From positions 558,001 to 622,000 of the forward strand of contig JAGMUV010000001.1 of assembly GCA_020744425.1 (NCBI GenBank): a stretch of 64,000 nucleotides of DNA, given 5' to 3'. A program made the position numbers and the translations under genes. Shown here one piece after another: positions 1 to 10,198 of this stretch (positions are counted from its first letter, which is position 1; the number at the start of each line of letters is the position of its first letter). Origin of the DNA: Dactylonectria macrodidyma. Its lineage: Eukaryota > Ascomycota > Sordariomycetes > Hypocreales > Nectriaceae. The notes beneath the pieces were generated by a model, which searched no databases, was not told where the DNA came from, and saw only the letters and a program-made list of their open reading frames with translations.

Positions 1-908
1 ATACTTCTCGTCAGGCGGCTTCTCCTATGATGATATTCTCGAGAAGGCAAAACTACCAAATTCATCACCTCACGCACCGAGGATTGTAAACTGCACCATG
101 AGTACACTCTTCAGCAGGTAATGAAGCGCATTTTGGCCAGGTTACCCATGGCCCGTAGTTGATGCCATGATTTCCCTCTCCATTAAGCCGGAGATAAATT
201 CGGTGGCGGATGTGCACACAAGGGTACACCACCATGACCAGGATCAACCTACTACGTAGTAATGGTGGCAAGCGCCAGGGTAAGGGTGTAGTGAAGGTAC
301 CTAGCCCCAACACTGTAAACTTACTTATGGAAGTTATTACTCGAACTGGAAAGGGCACGGGATCCAACCCAGCCGATCCCCACCTCCCAGTCGGATGTGA
401 CAGTAGTTAACTAACTACGTGTGCAGGGGTCGGATGTGGAAGCCGAGATTCACGGAGTTTCCCCAGGAACGCGATTCTAAGGCATCCGACGGCCAAGAGC
501 TCGGACTCAGGCTTCGCTTGGCTGACCTAGAGATGACGATGTGAAAGTTGCCCAAGTCTCGGGAACCGTCGACTATTCGCCCATGTGACCACATCGTGAG
601 CCAAGAGGAATCGAGATGGTGGATGGTCGGAAGCACGACGCGTGCCAGTCGGCCTGGGCGGAGTTCCTGCGCCAGCAACGAGAGAGCGAGAGCAAGTGAA
701 GTCGAGAGCACTCCGAGGTTATGAGACTAGTTTGACGATGCGGAGCTGGTGAATTCGCAAAACCTCCCGAGCATTATAAGAACGAAGAGAAGCAACCCAT
801 TCGGTCAACATCTATTCACGTCATCAACGGACTCAAGCAACTCACCATCACCTTGAAAAGCATCTTTCTTCCTACCATCTCTTTGTTCAATTCACCCTAA
901 TCATAAAA
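1..908. other. 5' flank without a recognised gene
   Basis: No coding region with fungal gene character was seen. Short open frames exist on both strands, but they lack introns, family motifs and consistent composition. The last 120 bases before the ATG at 909 are rich in CT and CATC runs, typical of a fungal 5' leader, and a TATAAG-like box lies near 775. This is probably the promoter and 5'UTR of the oxygenase-like gene. Confidence 0.5.
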
Positions 909-2025
909 ATGCCTGGTGTTGTTGGGGTCTCTACTATCACGCCCCCCATGGCCCCTCAGGTCATCGGGCCAAAGCAGAGAAAGGCCATGCGCCCTACTGC
1001 CACCATCCCCCAGGATATCATTGACGAGGCTCGCGCCGTTCCTGCTGAGGCATGGAACCCCGAGAAGCATGTCGCTCCCAAGGCCCAGGTTGTCCAGCAC
1101 CTCATGAAGGACATTGGTCTTGAGGGTCACGGCATCTCCCCTATTGCTGTCACTGATCCCTTCCCGCTCTTCACCAAGGAGGCTATCCTTCAGATCCGCC
1201 GTGAGATCTTCAGCGAGCCTGTGCTCCGGAACTGCCGCTTCAAGTCTGACTTCAATGCCAACATGATCCGCGGTATGGGCCACGAACGTGCCCCCTTTAC
1301 CTACGACGCTTGGTGGTCCCCCGAGATCCTCGCCAAGGTTTCCGAAGCTGCTGGTGTCGAACTTGTGCCCGTCTTTGACTACGAGGTTGCTAACATCAAC
1401 ATCTCCATCAATGACCAGAACGCCCCTGTTCTCACCTCCGGTGACGAGACCTCCGCAGTCGCTTGGCACTATGACAGCTTCCCCTTCGTCTGTGTCACCA
1501 TGGCTGCCGACTGCACCGGCATGGTCGGCGGTGAGACTGCCATCAAGTTGCCCAGCGGCGAGGAGAGAAGAGTCCGTGGTCCTGCCATGGTAAGTTTCTC
1601 ATCCCATCAACGTTCAAGACGCGGAGTGCATTCGCTAATAATAACTGCAGGGCACCTGTGTTGTCATGCAGGGACGTTACATCCACCACCAGGCTCTCAA
1701 AGCGTTCGGTGGCCGCGAGCGCATTGCCATGGTCACAGCCTTCCGCCCCAAGAGCGCCTTCATCCGCGACGAGAGCATCCTAACCGGCTGCCGCGCCATC
1801 AGCCACATTGACGAGCTCTACCCCCAGTACATCGAGTACCGCCTGTCCAACCTCGAGGAGCGCTTCCGCCGTGCCCTCCAGGAGGAGAAGCGTCGCCAGG
1901 TTGAGCGCAAGAAGTTCGATATTACAGGGATGAGAGCCTTCCTGACCGAGCAGCTGAAGTACATCCAGACTTCGCTCAATGAGGTCTACGAGCCTGATGC
2001 GGACTATAATGACCTTGACGACTAA
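909..2025 (+). CDS. 2OG-Fe(II) oxygenase-like protein
   Basis: Two exons, 909-1589 and 1651-2025, with a 61-nt intron (GTAAGT...CTGCAG, branch GCTAATA) give 351 aa. Residues 187-189 are HYD, the HxD half of a 2-His-1-carboxylate iron site. A later HH pair (239-240) and Arg251, in the order expected for 2-oxoglutarate dioxygenases (HxD...H...R), follow after the intron. The C-terminal 80 residues are charged and probably helical. No signal peptide or membrane segment is visible, so a cytosolic or nuclear enzyme is likely. The metal-site reading is from motif order only and the substrate is unknown. Many fungal genomes have an uncharacterised protein of this type. The start ATG sits in AAAATGCC context directly after the CT-rich leader. 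Confidence 0.8.
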
Positions 2026-2816
2026 ACCAAACAAAGGGTGAAAAGGTGCTTTCTTTAAAGCGAGCGATTTGTCCGAATTTCTCTTGGCACCCATGTCATG
2101 ATTTTCCTAAAAGGCATTTGCATCGGTAGTTTTACCTTCAATAATAGTATCAATGTCACATAACGTCGCCAAGTTGTGATAGAAAATGCATAGAAATCTC
2201 TCCCAATTATTAGACTTTGTTAAAGATTCTGATGATCTACTATCAACTAAAAGATTGATAGTTACGTAGTGGGATATCCGCCTGACTAGAAGTGCTTAGG
2301 GTAGTAGGCTTAATCGTATGGATGGCAGAACTGTATTTACTGGTAGGCAAGTGGTGCTAGCCAGACCCTTCTCAACTCTGGGTTTTGCGGGGCCTAACTT
2401 TCCCCGGATTCTATTAAACTCCCCGCGATGAGACTACACCCAAAGCAACTTAGCTGCGACCCTCCCCCGAAAAGCCAACAGCGGAGGTATGAAGCCAGAG
2501 AAGCTAGTTTACGGAAGCCCGCGAGGCCTGAGGAGGTGATGGTGTGAAGGCGGAGGGGCCGTCTCCCTCCATCTCAACTAACTCTTTTACAAACAGCAAG
2601 GATCGGCATAGGAAGCCGATGACCGGGGGGTACGTAAGGTTGAAGTCAACATAGAACGGGAGTACTCTCTCAGCGCAACTGTGAGTTGCTAGACATGGCG
2701 CAAAATTGCGCCGTCGCCCCGGAGTACTCAAGTGAACAGGGGGTTAAGACCCTGGCTGATGTTATTAAATTGGACTATGTTATAATAGCTAGGCACTGTT
2801 ACGAGCTGAGGTCCGG
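2026..2816. other. Intergenic, no gene seen
   Basis: Downstream of the oxygenase gene the sequence is AT-rich for about 300 bases (likely 3'UTR and terminator). It then runs through short open frames without recognisable family features. Nothing else could be supported. Confidence 0.4.
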
Positions 2817-3083
2817 TTGGATGAGATAGGTCGCAGCATTTTTGATGCGTCGCCAGTCCAAGATACGACAGAAACTTACGAAGTGCGCGGCTGTGGGGTT
2901 CATATCATCAAAAGGCCAAATCATGCGAGCATATACCGGACTGTAGCATGCGCCATCGCCTGTAGTCTTCTCACCTCGGTTGGTGTTGCCGTGTTGGCAG
3001 AAACTCAGGAGCAAGGAATTGGTATTGGTCAATGGCGACTTGCTGTGATTGGGTGTGCCATGGGGGCGGTTTGGTTTCGCTAG
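2817..3083 (+). pseudogene. Possible relic of a membrane-protein C-terminus
   Basis: An 88-codon frame without an in-frame ATG ends in TAG at 3083. It reads as a soluble stretch (VRGCGVHIIKRPNHASIYRT), a hydrophobic segment, a short polar loop with GIGIGQW, and a second hydrophobic segment ending GAVWFR. This hydrophobic-loop-hydrophobic end resembles the C-termini of uncharacterised fungal membrane-anchored proteins. No upstream coding sequence of matching frame was found, so I read it as a truncated remnant. The family comparison is from memory and weak. It could be chance. Confidence 0.3.
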
Positions 3084-3149
3084 TACCGGTGTTTAGGAAT
3101 TGACTTGTTCCCTAGGTCGTTCGTATAACAAACAGATGAAATAATCCAA

Positions 3150-3182
3150 TTGGCGTTAATTATTGGCGTTAATTATTGGCGT
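3150..3182. repeat. 13-bp tandem repeat
   Basis: The unit TTGGCGTTAATTA is repeated two and a half times without mismatch. It lies in the intergenic space between the relic and the minus-strand gene ending at 3330. No function is apparent. Confidence 0.8.
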
Positions 3183-3329
3183 AAAATGTGCCATTTTACT
3201 TCCATGATCCCTATCGAAAATTAAATTAAAGAGCAGCCAAGTGGACATGAACTTTATAATTGTGATACGACCGTCTCATGAAATACGATAAGTTTGGAGA
3301 TACTAGATTATACTCTACGGATAGACGCT

Positions 3330-4654
3330 CTACCCTCTCGTAGTAATCACTTGAGCCTTTTCCAAAACCAAAGGCTGCTCTGTCTGAGATCGAGGTTTAA
3401 CTAGACCATCACAAAGAGTGAAAGTGATTCTCACCTTACCATCCTTCTTACCATCCGTCTCCCCATACACGTCTGCAAGGTGTTCCACTTCTTCAAGTAA
3501 CGTCCCAGAGGAGATAGGTAGACATTGATAGCTTTCCCTTGACTTGCGCATGAGTAGTCGGAGAGCATATGCTTGGCTGCAAAGCTCACTAAAGCCGCGC
3601 TGCAACTTAGCCTGTTCTTGCTGCGTCGCTCCCTCTACCATGAACGTTGCGAAGAAGCCATACAACTGCTCTGCTAGAGCCGTGCCACTTGCCCCTTTGC
3701 TCATTCCGGCTGCTTCGACGCTCTTCAGCGTTGAAAGTCTCCAATTCACCACCACATCATTAGGAACTTAGAATAGTCAACACATGTTTGGAATGACTGC
3801 CAGGATGACGAACCGTTGCAATGAACTAGGGCGCGCTCAAATTGACTCAGGCCTGAATTGAGACCTGACCATGAATGACGATCTTCAGCCTGGTCCTCTT
3901 CCGAATCAGAGATGCCGAAAACATCTTGTGTCAAGATCTGGCGGGATACTGTCCGAAACAAAAGTGCTCTCAGGATTAAGACTCGCCCCGGCCGATGGGA
4001 CCCCGGCCATAAAGTGGCGAGGTCTTCTTCCTCCACGAAAATACTGGATTTTAAGTCAAGTAATGGTCTGTCTAGTTGCAGTGACTTGCTTGAAGCGAGC
4101 TTCTGGATCCCTTGTCGAATTCTTGTGAACGCGTTGATAACATCCCCGTCGCTAATTGCTTGATACGGGTCGCTTTCCAGAACAAAATCGCGGAGAGTCT
4201 GTTCTTTGACGCGCAGGTTCTGAATTTTCACTTTGCTTGCCTCAAGCTCGGATTCCAGATTGTGGATCTCAGAATCTTTGAGTTGCAGCTCGCGGGTGAG
4301 CCGTTGTAGCTGGACATTAAGGTTTCGGTTTCGATTGTGAGAATCGCGCCGAGTACCAGAATCTCCCTGAAAGACGTGAGCGAGCTGTTATTCGTCACGG
4401 CATCATCTGTAGGATGTACTTACTTCCGCCCTTGCTAGATGATCTCTCATGACAGCTGGAATATTCGCTATTTCTTGAGCCAACCTATTGCACTCTTCTT
4501 CGAAGCCCGTGGGCAATTCTGGCATTTGTTGTAGGTCAGATGTTCTCGCATGACTTTGCCTGCTCTGATTATGAGTGCTCCTATGCCCAGAGCTTTCTCT
4601 TGTCGACATCTTGGCATCATCCGAGTAGTAAAAGCGAGCCAGAGATCGAAGCAT
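3330..4654 (-). CDS. Fungal coiled-coil protein of unknown function
   Basis: Three exons on the minus strand: 4654-4424, 4366-3814 and 3766-3330 (406 aa). The introns are 57 nt (GTAAGT...TTTCAG) and 47 nt (GTTCGT...TCTAAG with a TTGAC branch). The second intron resolves an apparent frame break: spliced, the protein reads ALVHCN-VPNDVVVNWRLST. The N-terminus is Ser/Arg-rich and low complexity. Residues about 90-125 form a heptad-like coiled coil (LTRELQLKDSEIHNLESEL). A conserved-looking region with SDGDVINAFTRIRQGIQKLA follows, and the C-terminal third ends VLEKAQVITTRG. I know this arrangement only from uncharacterised ascomycete proteins, so no function is claimed. An alternative start is the internal ATG at 4609. 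The gene is divergent from the Hsp70-like gene with 545 bases between starts. Confidence 0.7.
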
Positions 4655-5199
4655 TTGGCAAGCAACGTCTTGTTACTCTTTGCTTTCCTCAAGTATTGAG
4701 AGTAGAGAGAATTCTCAAGCCGAGAAATATGGTGAGGGGCGTGACTTTTAGGTTCTGTTAACGCTCGCGCATGTCTGGTTTTGATGGGGGCGGCTGTGAT
4801 TATGACCATGAACATGGCCGGCGCGTAGTCAAACCACGTCGTTTATTTTTATCTTAGTGACCGGCCCTGAAACACTTAACGCCACCAGCTGCGACGCTTG
4901 CGGTGTCTGAGCGAATGTTCTGGTCATTTTGTGGTTGCAGATGTGATTGTTGAGAACCAACATGCATACTGTAAAACCTATTTAGTAGATGCAGTTTAGT
5001 GGCTTGCCTCTCATTCGTCCGCTACCCACAACCCGTATTGCGTATGGCCTTTTTGAAACAACCCCCGGAAGGTTGCCCAGAACGTGGGATTCCACACAGG
5101 ATAAAGCGTACAACAACTTCTCATGCGCCGCCGCCGTGCCCTAAACACCTACCTTACACAGCGTTCACAACCGGACCCGACTTTCTCAGACTCTTTTCC

Positions 5200-7555
5200 A
5201 TGCCTGCCGATCAGATAAATTTAGCCAAGCTGTCATTGGATTCCGATGGCGCGGCTGACAAGCTCATCATTGCCCTGGACTTTGGGACCACGTATTCTGG
5301 TATCGCCTACTGCTTCACGAATCAGCGCGATTGCACACCGATCTCGATAAAGAACTGGCCTGGTGGGTCTCGCGTCACTCTGGATGTCGCTTTGATTGAC
5401 TGCTAATAATTTGAAGGAGCGGAAAGCCTAGATGCCCCAAAAATTCCCACCGTTATCAGATACGACAAGGACGATCCCAAGTCCTTCACTTGGGGCACGA
5501 CGTCGAACAATAACAATGATGGCATTGTCGGTGTGAAACTTCTGCTCGATCCCAAACAAGAAGTTCCAATCTATCTAAAGGCGAGCAACATCAAAGCGGA
5601 GCTTAAGAAGTTGCCAAAGCCACCAGTGGAAGTTACTGCCGACTTCATTGGTGCCATGTACGAGCACGCCATATCAGAGATCTCAAAGCAGTTCTCAAAG
5701 AATTATGTGGATCTATGCCACAAGGAATATGTTTTGTCTGGTAGGCCAAGCCTATGCATGGAGGCTGACTTCTTCTAACCATCGCAAAGTGCCCGCCGTG
5801 TGGTCTGATTCGGCGAAAGATGCTACTCTGAAGGTATGTTCGACTATCCAAAAAATTTCAGGGCCAACCAACCTATCTCACATCGGGATCTTTTTCTTCC
5901 GCTCTAGGCAGCCAAAACTGCAGGCATCAGTCCTGTTCATCTCATCAAGGAGCCAGAAGCAGCCGCACTATGGACTGCCAAGAAAATGGATCGCAGACTT
6001 TTCAAAGGTGACTCGTTTATCGTCTGTGATGCTGGCGGCGGCACAGTCGACTTGATATCATACCAGGTCGAGGCTGCACTGCCTGTACTACAAGTCAAGG
6101 AACTTGTACCAGGGACTGGTAAGCTTCAAAATCGATGCCCACCTTTTTGCAACAAATAATTGATTAATTATAGGTGGCATGGCTGGGTCTCTTGGGCTAA
6201 ACAAGCGATTCGCGGAAGCCGTTGAGCGTCTAGTAGGAGAGGACCAGTGGTACGAGTTGAAGAGGAGCAAGGCCTTTTTCTTGGCGAACAAGCTATTTGA
6301 TCGAGAGATCAAAAAATCCTTCACAGGCAACCCTGACGAAGAGTACTTTGTCAACTTTCCAACGGCTAAGCTAAAGGACGACCCTGAGAGTGGTCTTGAA
6401 GACAACACATGGAGGATGACTGGGTATGAGAACTTTCCCCAAGCTCCTGCACTTATCGACTTTTAACTAACGTGATCAGGGACGACGTGAAAGCTATTTT
6501 TGACCCGCTGGTTACCGACATCCTCAGACTTATCAATGACCAAGTCCAACGGGTTCGATTGAAACAAGGAACCCAGGACTTGAAGGTATGGCAGGACTCT
6601 TGGCACACAATCTTTGCATACTAATCTTCACAGGGCATCTTCCTAGTTGGCGGATTCGGTGGAAGCCAGTATCTTACGAAGCGAGTTCGAGACGAGCACC
6701 CCGATATTGAAATCCTTCAGCCCCCTGACGCTTGGGCTGCTATTGCAAAGTATGTCACGCAGCCTTCCCATGTATCAGGTGCTAACAACCAGAAACTGAA
6801 GAGGTGCAGCTCTTTCCAGGATGCCTCGCGAGGCAATCGTGACGAGCACATCTGCCACATGCCATTATGGAGTCAGTGCGCGCGCAATCCACGACTCGAT
6901 CCTTGACCATGGCCGACCGACATTTGTCAGCAGGGATGGCGAAATCAGATCGGATCGGGTAAGTGTTTCTATGACCATGGCAAAATGCTAAAACTAATAC
7001 GTGAGTGCCTAGATGACTTGGTACATCAAGTTGGGAGATGATCTTCTCCGAGATCAAAAAATCAAATTCCCTTTCGTCCAAAGCGTCGACGAGAATGCAT
7101 CCTCCAGTGCTCTGACTTTTCGTAATTCTCTCTATGAAAGTAAAGACAAGTAGGTGATCCTAGGCTCGTGGCCGAAATCTTTCCCAAACAATTATTAGGG
7201 CTAACTGTTACTTAGAACAGCACCTCTACATCCGCAGAAAGACGGGCAATTCGGTGTTAACTGCTGTGTGACTTCCGACTTGTCGGGAATTCCCAAGTCA
7301 AAGTTTGAAACACGCATAGGTAAGCGATGAATGAAACCATGGCGTAGAACTTGGCTGATTCTAGATGTTCTACAGATCCAAAGGGCTTGCCATAGTAGGT
7401 ACACTCATGTCAACCACATTGTGACGACACTGATATTTCACTTTAGCTGGGACATCGGATTCGATTTAGTTATCACACTTGAATCCGCAGTCATGAAATT
7501 TTCCCTGGAGATTGACGGCGAATCGTTTGGTTCAGTAAATGCCAAATACAACTAA
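5200..7555 (+). CDS. Hsp70-like ATPase (fungal, HSPA12-type)
   Basis: Twelve exons: 5200-5362, 5417-5740, 5790-5833, 5908-6118, 6174-6423, 6480-6585, 6634-6749, 6802-6958, 7013-7149, 7216-7319, 7365-7398 and 7447-7555, giving 584 aa with phase preserved throughout. The actin/Hsp70 ATPase signatures are present in order: phosphate-1 loop ALDFGTTYSGIAY (about 25-37), phosphate-2 CDAGGGTVDL (about 215), and adenosine motif GIFLVGGFGGSQYL (367-380). After the ATPase there is no recognisable canonical substrate-binding domain or EEVD tail. That fits the divergent HSPA12-like Hsp70s expanded in filamentous fungi rather than a housekeeping chaperone. The client and role are unknown. The frame remains open upstream to 4999, but the ATG at 5200, shortly before the ATPase fold, is the better start. 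Eleven introns of 45-74 nt are unusually many for this organism. Confidence 0.88.
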
Positions 7556-8649
7556 GGAGAGGAAAGGCCTAGGTATTGCGAGTAATTACTGTCCGACAGT
7601 GTGAGTCCAAGCATGAATTTCTTCCATAGTCCCCAACGCTACTCGTTAAATATTATTACGTAGCTAAATAGCACAACCTGCTCAAATCTTCCTAGTGGGG
7701 AGCTAGGAAAGTGCACCTCGAGCCTCCTTTTGGGACCAAGGCCCTGGTATTGACCCTTCGATAACGCTTTAGACTTGTCTGTGACTCAGCCATTCCTGTA
7801 GCCCCATCTATTCTTTCCTTAGGGTGTCGCCGGGTATGGTTTGGCTTTAGAATCTTCCAGAAAATACATGATGCAGCCCAGCGTTTTAACAACCGGAGAG
7901 CATACTTAATGGGTAACTATCGATACGACTGTCTGCTCCATCAAGGGCGAGCGAGTTGCTAGCACGACGAACAAAAAAACACAGTTCTTAGTAGGCAACC
8001 ACAGCTTGTGGAGAGACCGAGGAAAGAGGAAGAGAACAGAAATTAAGAAGGGGGTATTTTAGATTTCTGAGTTGTTCTGCATCGAGTTTTGCATTGCCCA
8101 ACTGAGATCTGTGTTCTTGGCCACCGTGGCCGCTAGCTCTTCTAAGAAGCGAGAATCTGATAGATGCATTGGTAAAACAGGATGTATAAACGTGGTACAG
8201 TGCCGATCAGCACTGTGAGGCAGAGGTTTCGATAGTACAAAATCCGAATTAGAAGAATCACAATGAGTATCCCGTCACAAACGCCCGTTGCAAATGATAC
8301 TACCCGCAAACGCCACCGCCACGTCTTCGTCCTCCAGGGGTGCTCCGTCGACAGATGCTCGGGACTAGTTCCACGGTACAAAACACCCAGGAGACTGAAG
8401 TGAGTCAAAGTCCAGAAGGTTTCATGAGCAGATTTCGTCATCGCCAGAACATGTGCCGTTTACTTCTTTGGATCGATTCAAAAATTGCATCACGCACAGG
8501 AAGATCGAAACCTCTTTGGCCCTCCGACCTTTGTGGGTTGCTGTCGTCGTCACCTAGCATGACTCCTTCTTACCGCGTCCCCTACCACGGAAACGAAAAC
8601 TCTACAGCTTGTTTTCGTGGTATCACTTTGGCCTTTTCATCGAATTGTC
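7556..8649. other. Intergenic stretch, one weak minus-strand frame
   Basis: About 1.1 kb without a firm gene. The only frame worth noting is 8441-8142 on the minus strand (99 codons with ATG). It contains WRWRLRVVSFATG followed by a hydrophobic segment and could be a small membrane protein or a fragment. No intron, homology or context supports it. The rest is 3'UTR-like and promoter-like sequence. Confidence 0.35.
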
Positions 8650-8657
8650 TATATAAA
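8650..8657 (+). promoter_or_regulatory. TATA box of the 8840 gene
   Basis: TATATAAA lies 190 bases before the ATG at 8840. It is followed by a long pyrimidine-rich leader (8680-8760), the usual make-up of a strong fungal promoter. Confidence 0.5.
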
Positions 8658-8839
8658 CAGCTTGATTCCCCAGTCGTTTTGAGTTTCCCCTCCTTTATTC
8701 TTCCTCTTCATCCATCTTCCCACAGGGCTTTTTTCAGCACCTGGCGTTTTCACTCGTTGTCTTGATCGTCTCTCGGCGTTTCCAACAACTTTGCGATCCA
8801 AGTTTTACTCTCGCTCTTAATTGCCCGACGCTGGCGTCA

Positions 8840-9634
8840 ATGTCTACCTCTGCTTCTCAGCCTTCTTTCGAGATTACCACTGTCTCCGCTCATTCCACGA
8901 TGTCGTCGCTCAGCATTCTAGATGACCAGATGTCACACATGTCCCTGTCCGACGATGACGACAACGGCTACTCCTCTGATTGCTCGCACTACTCCCTTCC
9001 CGATCTGGAAGAAGACAAGTGGCTGCGATGCATCCCTGCATCAGAGGTCCGAAAGCAAGCCAAGCTGGTGCCCGAAACTGCAGCACCTGGGGCCAAGTAC
9101 CCGAGAAAGCTTTACAACAAGGAAGAACTACCACTGAGGGTGGCTGGTCCATGGAAGGAGCACCCTCTTTGCCTCAATGGCCGCTATGTCTACGGCGACC
9201 CTGGCCCTGCGCGGGTCATCGTCAACCCATCTGTGCCTGAAGGCCATGATGTGGTATATCACCCAAGACGTGACAGCCTCGCGTTCTTGCAAGCCAATTA
9301 CCGCCCCAGAGGACATCGGAGACTTCGAAAGGGGCTTCCTACTGCGCCCAAGTCTCCTCCCACATCCTCTCTACCTACCCCGATGCCATCCCCAACTCTG
9401 ACGGCATTACCAAATCCTGGGCAATATGGCACTGCGTTCCCCTTCGCAGGCTGCCCATCCCCTCCATTACCGCAGAGTCCAGGCTGCACACCTTATCAAC
9501 CATGTTACAATTATCCGACTCCTCCAAATTATTGGGCCAGTCCCTATTTACAGAACCCAGCCATGGGTCTCATGTTGCCGCCCTTGCCTGGGTTTTACCC
9601 AGTGCCGCTCAACATCAGCCAGTACCAGTACTGA
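8840..9634 (+). CDS. Acidic/proline-rich orphan protein
   Basis: A single exon of 264 codons. The frame stays open upstream to 8762, but 8840 is its first ATG (GTCAATGTC). Residues 1-60 are Ser-rich and acidic (SHMSLSDDDDNGYSSD). The middle 60-170 is mixed and may be folded, with WKEHPLCLNGRYVYGDPGPA and YHPRRDSLAFLQ. The last 85 residues are Pro/Ser/Tyr-rich low complexity, ending ISQYQY. There is no signal peptide or membrane segment. The family is not recognised. The long pyrimidine leader and TATA box argue that it is a real expressed gene. It is probably a largely disordered regulatory or scaffold protein, but that is inference from composition. Confidence 0.6.
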   Translation: MSTSASQPSFEITTVSAHSTMSSLSILDDQMSHMSLSDDDDNGYSSDCSHYSLPDLEEDKWLRCIPASEVRKQAKLVPETAAPGAKYPRKLYNKEELPLRVAGPWKEHPLCLNGRYVYGDPGPARVIVNPSVPEGHDVVYHPRRDSLAFLQANYRPRGHRRLRKGLPTAPKSPPTSSLPTPMPSPTLTALPNPGQYGTAFPFAGCPSPPLPQSPGCTPYQPCYNYPTPPNYWASPYLQNPAMGLMLPPLPGFYPVPLNISQYQY

Positions 9635-9877
9635 GCTGCCACACACTTACCTCACCGATTCTCTCGCCATGGATCTCAAAATGCTCGCAGTTATCATCTG
9701 CCGGCACTCGCCAAAGAAATGGAATCCCGTTTATGCATGCAGGCTCTGCATTACAACATTTCTATTCTCTTACTCTCGCCTAACAACTATTTCCCCCACA
9801 TGCGCATTTCTGTGCCCATCGAGAGGGCGTTTTTAGATCGTCCCGGTTTTTTGCCACGTTCAGACGATGGAATCATG

Positions 9878-9912
9878 CACACACACACACACACACACAC
9901 ATACATACATAC
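9878..9912. repeat. (CA)n microsatellite with ATAC tail
   Basis: Twelve CA units (9878-9901) run into three ATAC units. The repeat lies in the likely 3'UTR of the preceding gene. Confidence 0.9.
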
Positions 9913-10198
9913 GCAAGTGTAGCCAGCGCATAGATTGCGACTGAGCACATCGCTGATACCACAAGCCACAGATAGCATCACCTTCTTCCGTGAGAAGAGC
10001 AAAACAATGAAACAGCGTTCATCTGAGATGACCAGACTGCATCTGCATCCTGTATATATCAGGCAGTGCACTCTACTATAATACATTCATCAAGGGTTGT
10101 TACTCTTCGCCACAATATTCCATTGAACTCTCCCTCTAAACGTGACCAATTTCGTGAATTCTCCAACGCATCTAATTTCTTCTTGGGGTATCTTCAGA

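Noticed and set aside
415..711. 98-codon minus-strand frame with a hydrophobic start
   Set aside because: No family feature and no gene context; likely chance.
897..1469. 190-codon minus-strand frame
   Set aside because: Antisense shadow of the oxygenase-like gene, whose splice site and motifs fit the plus strand.
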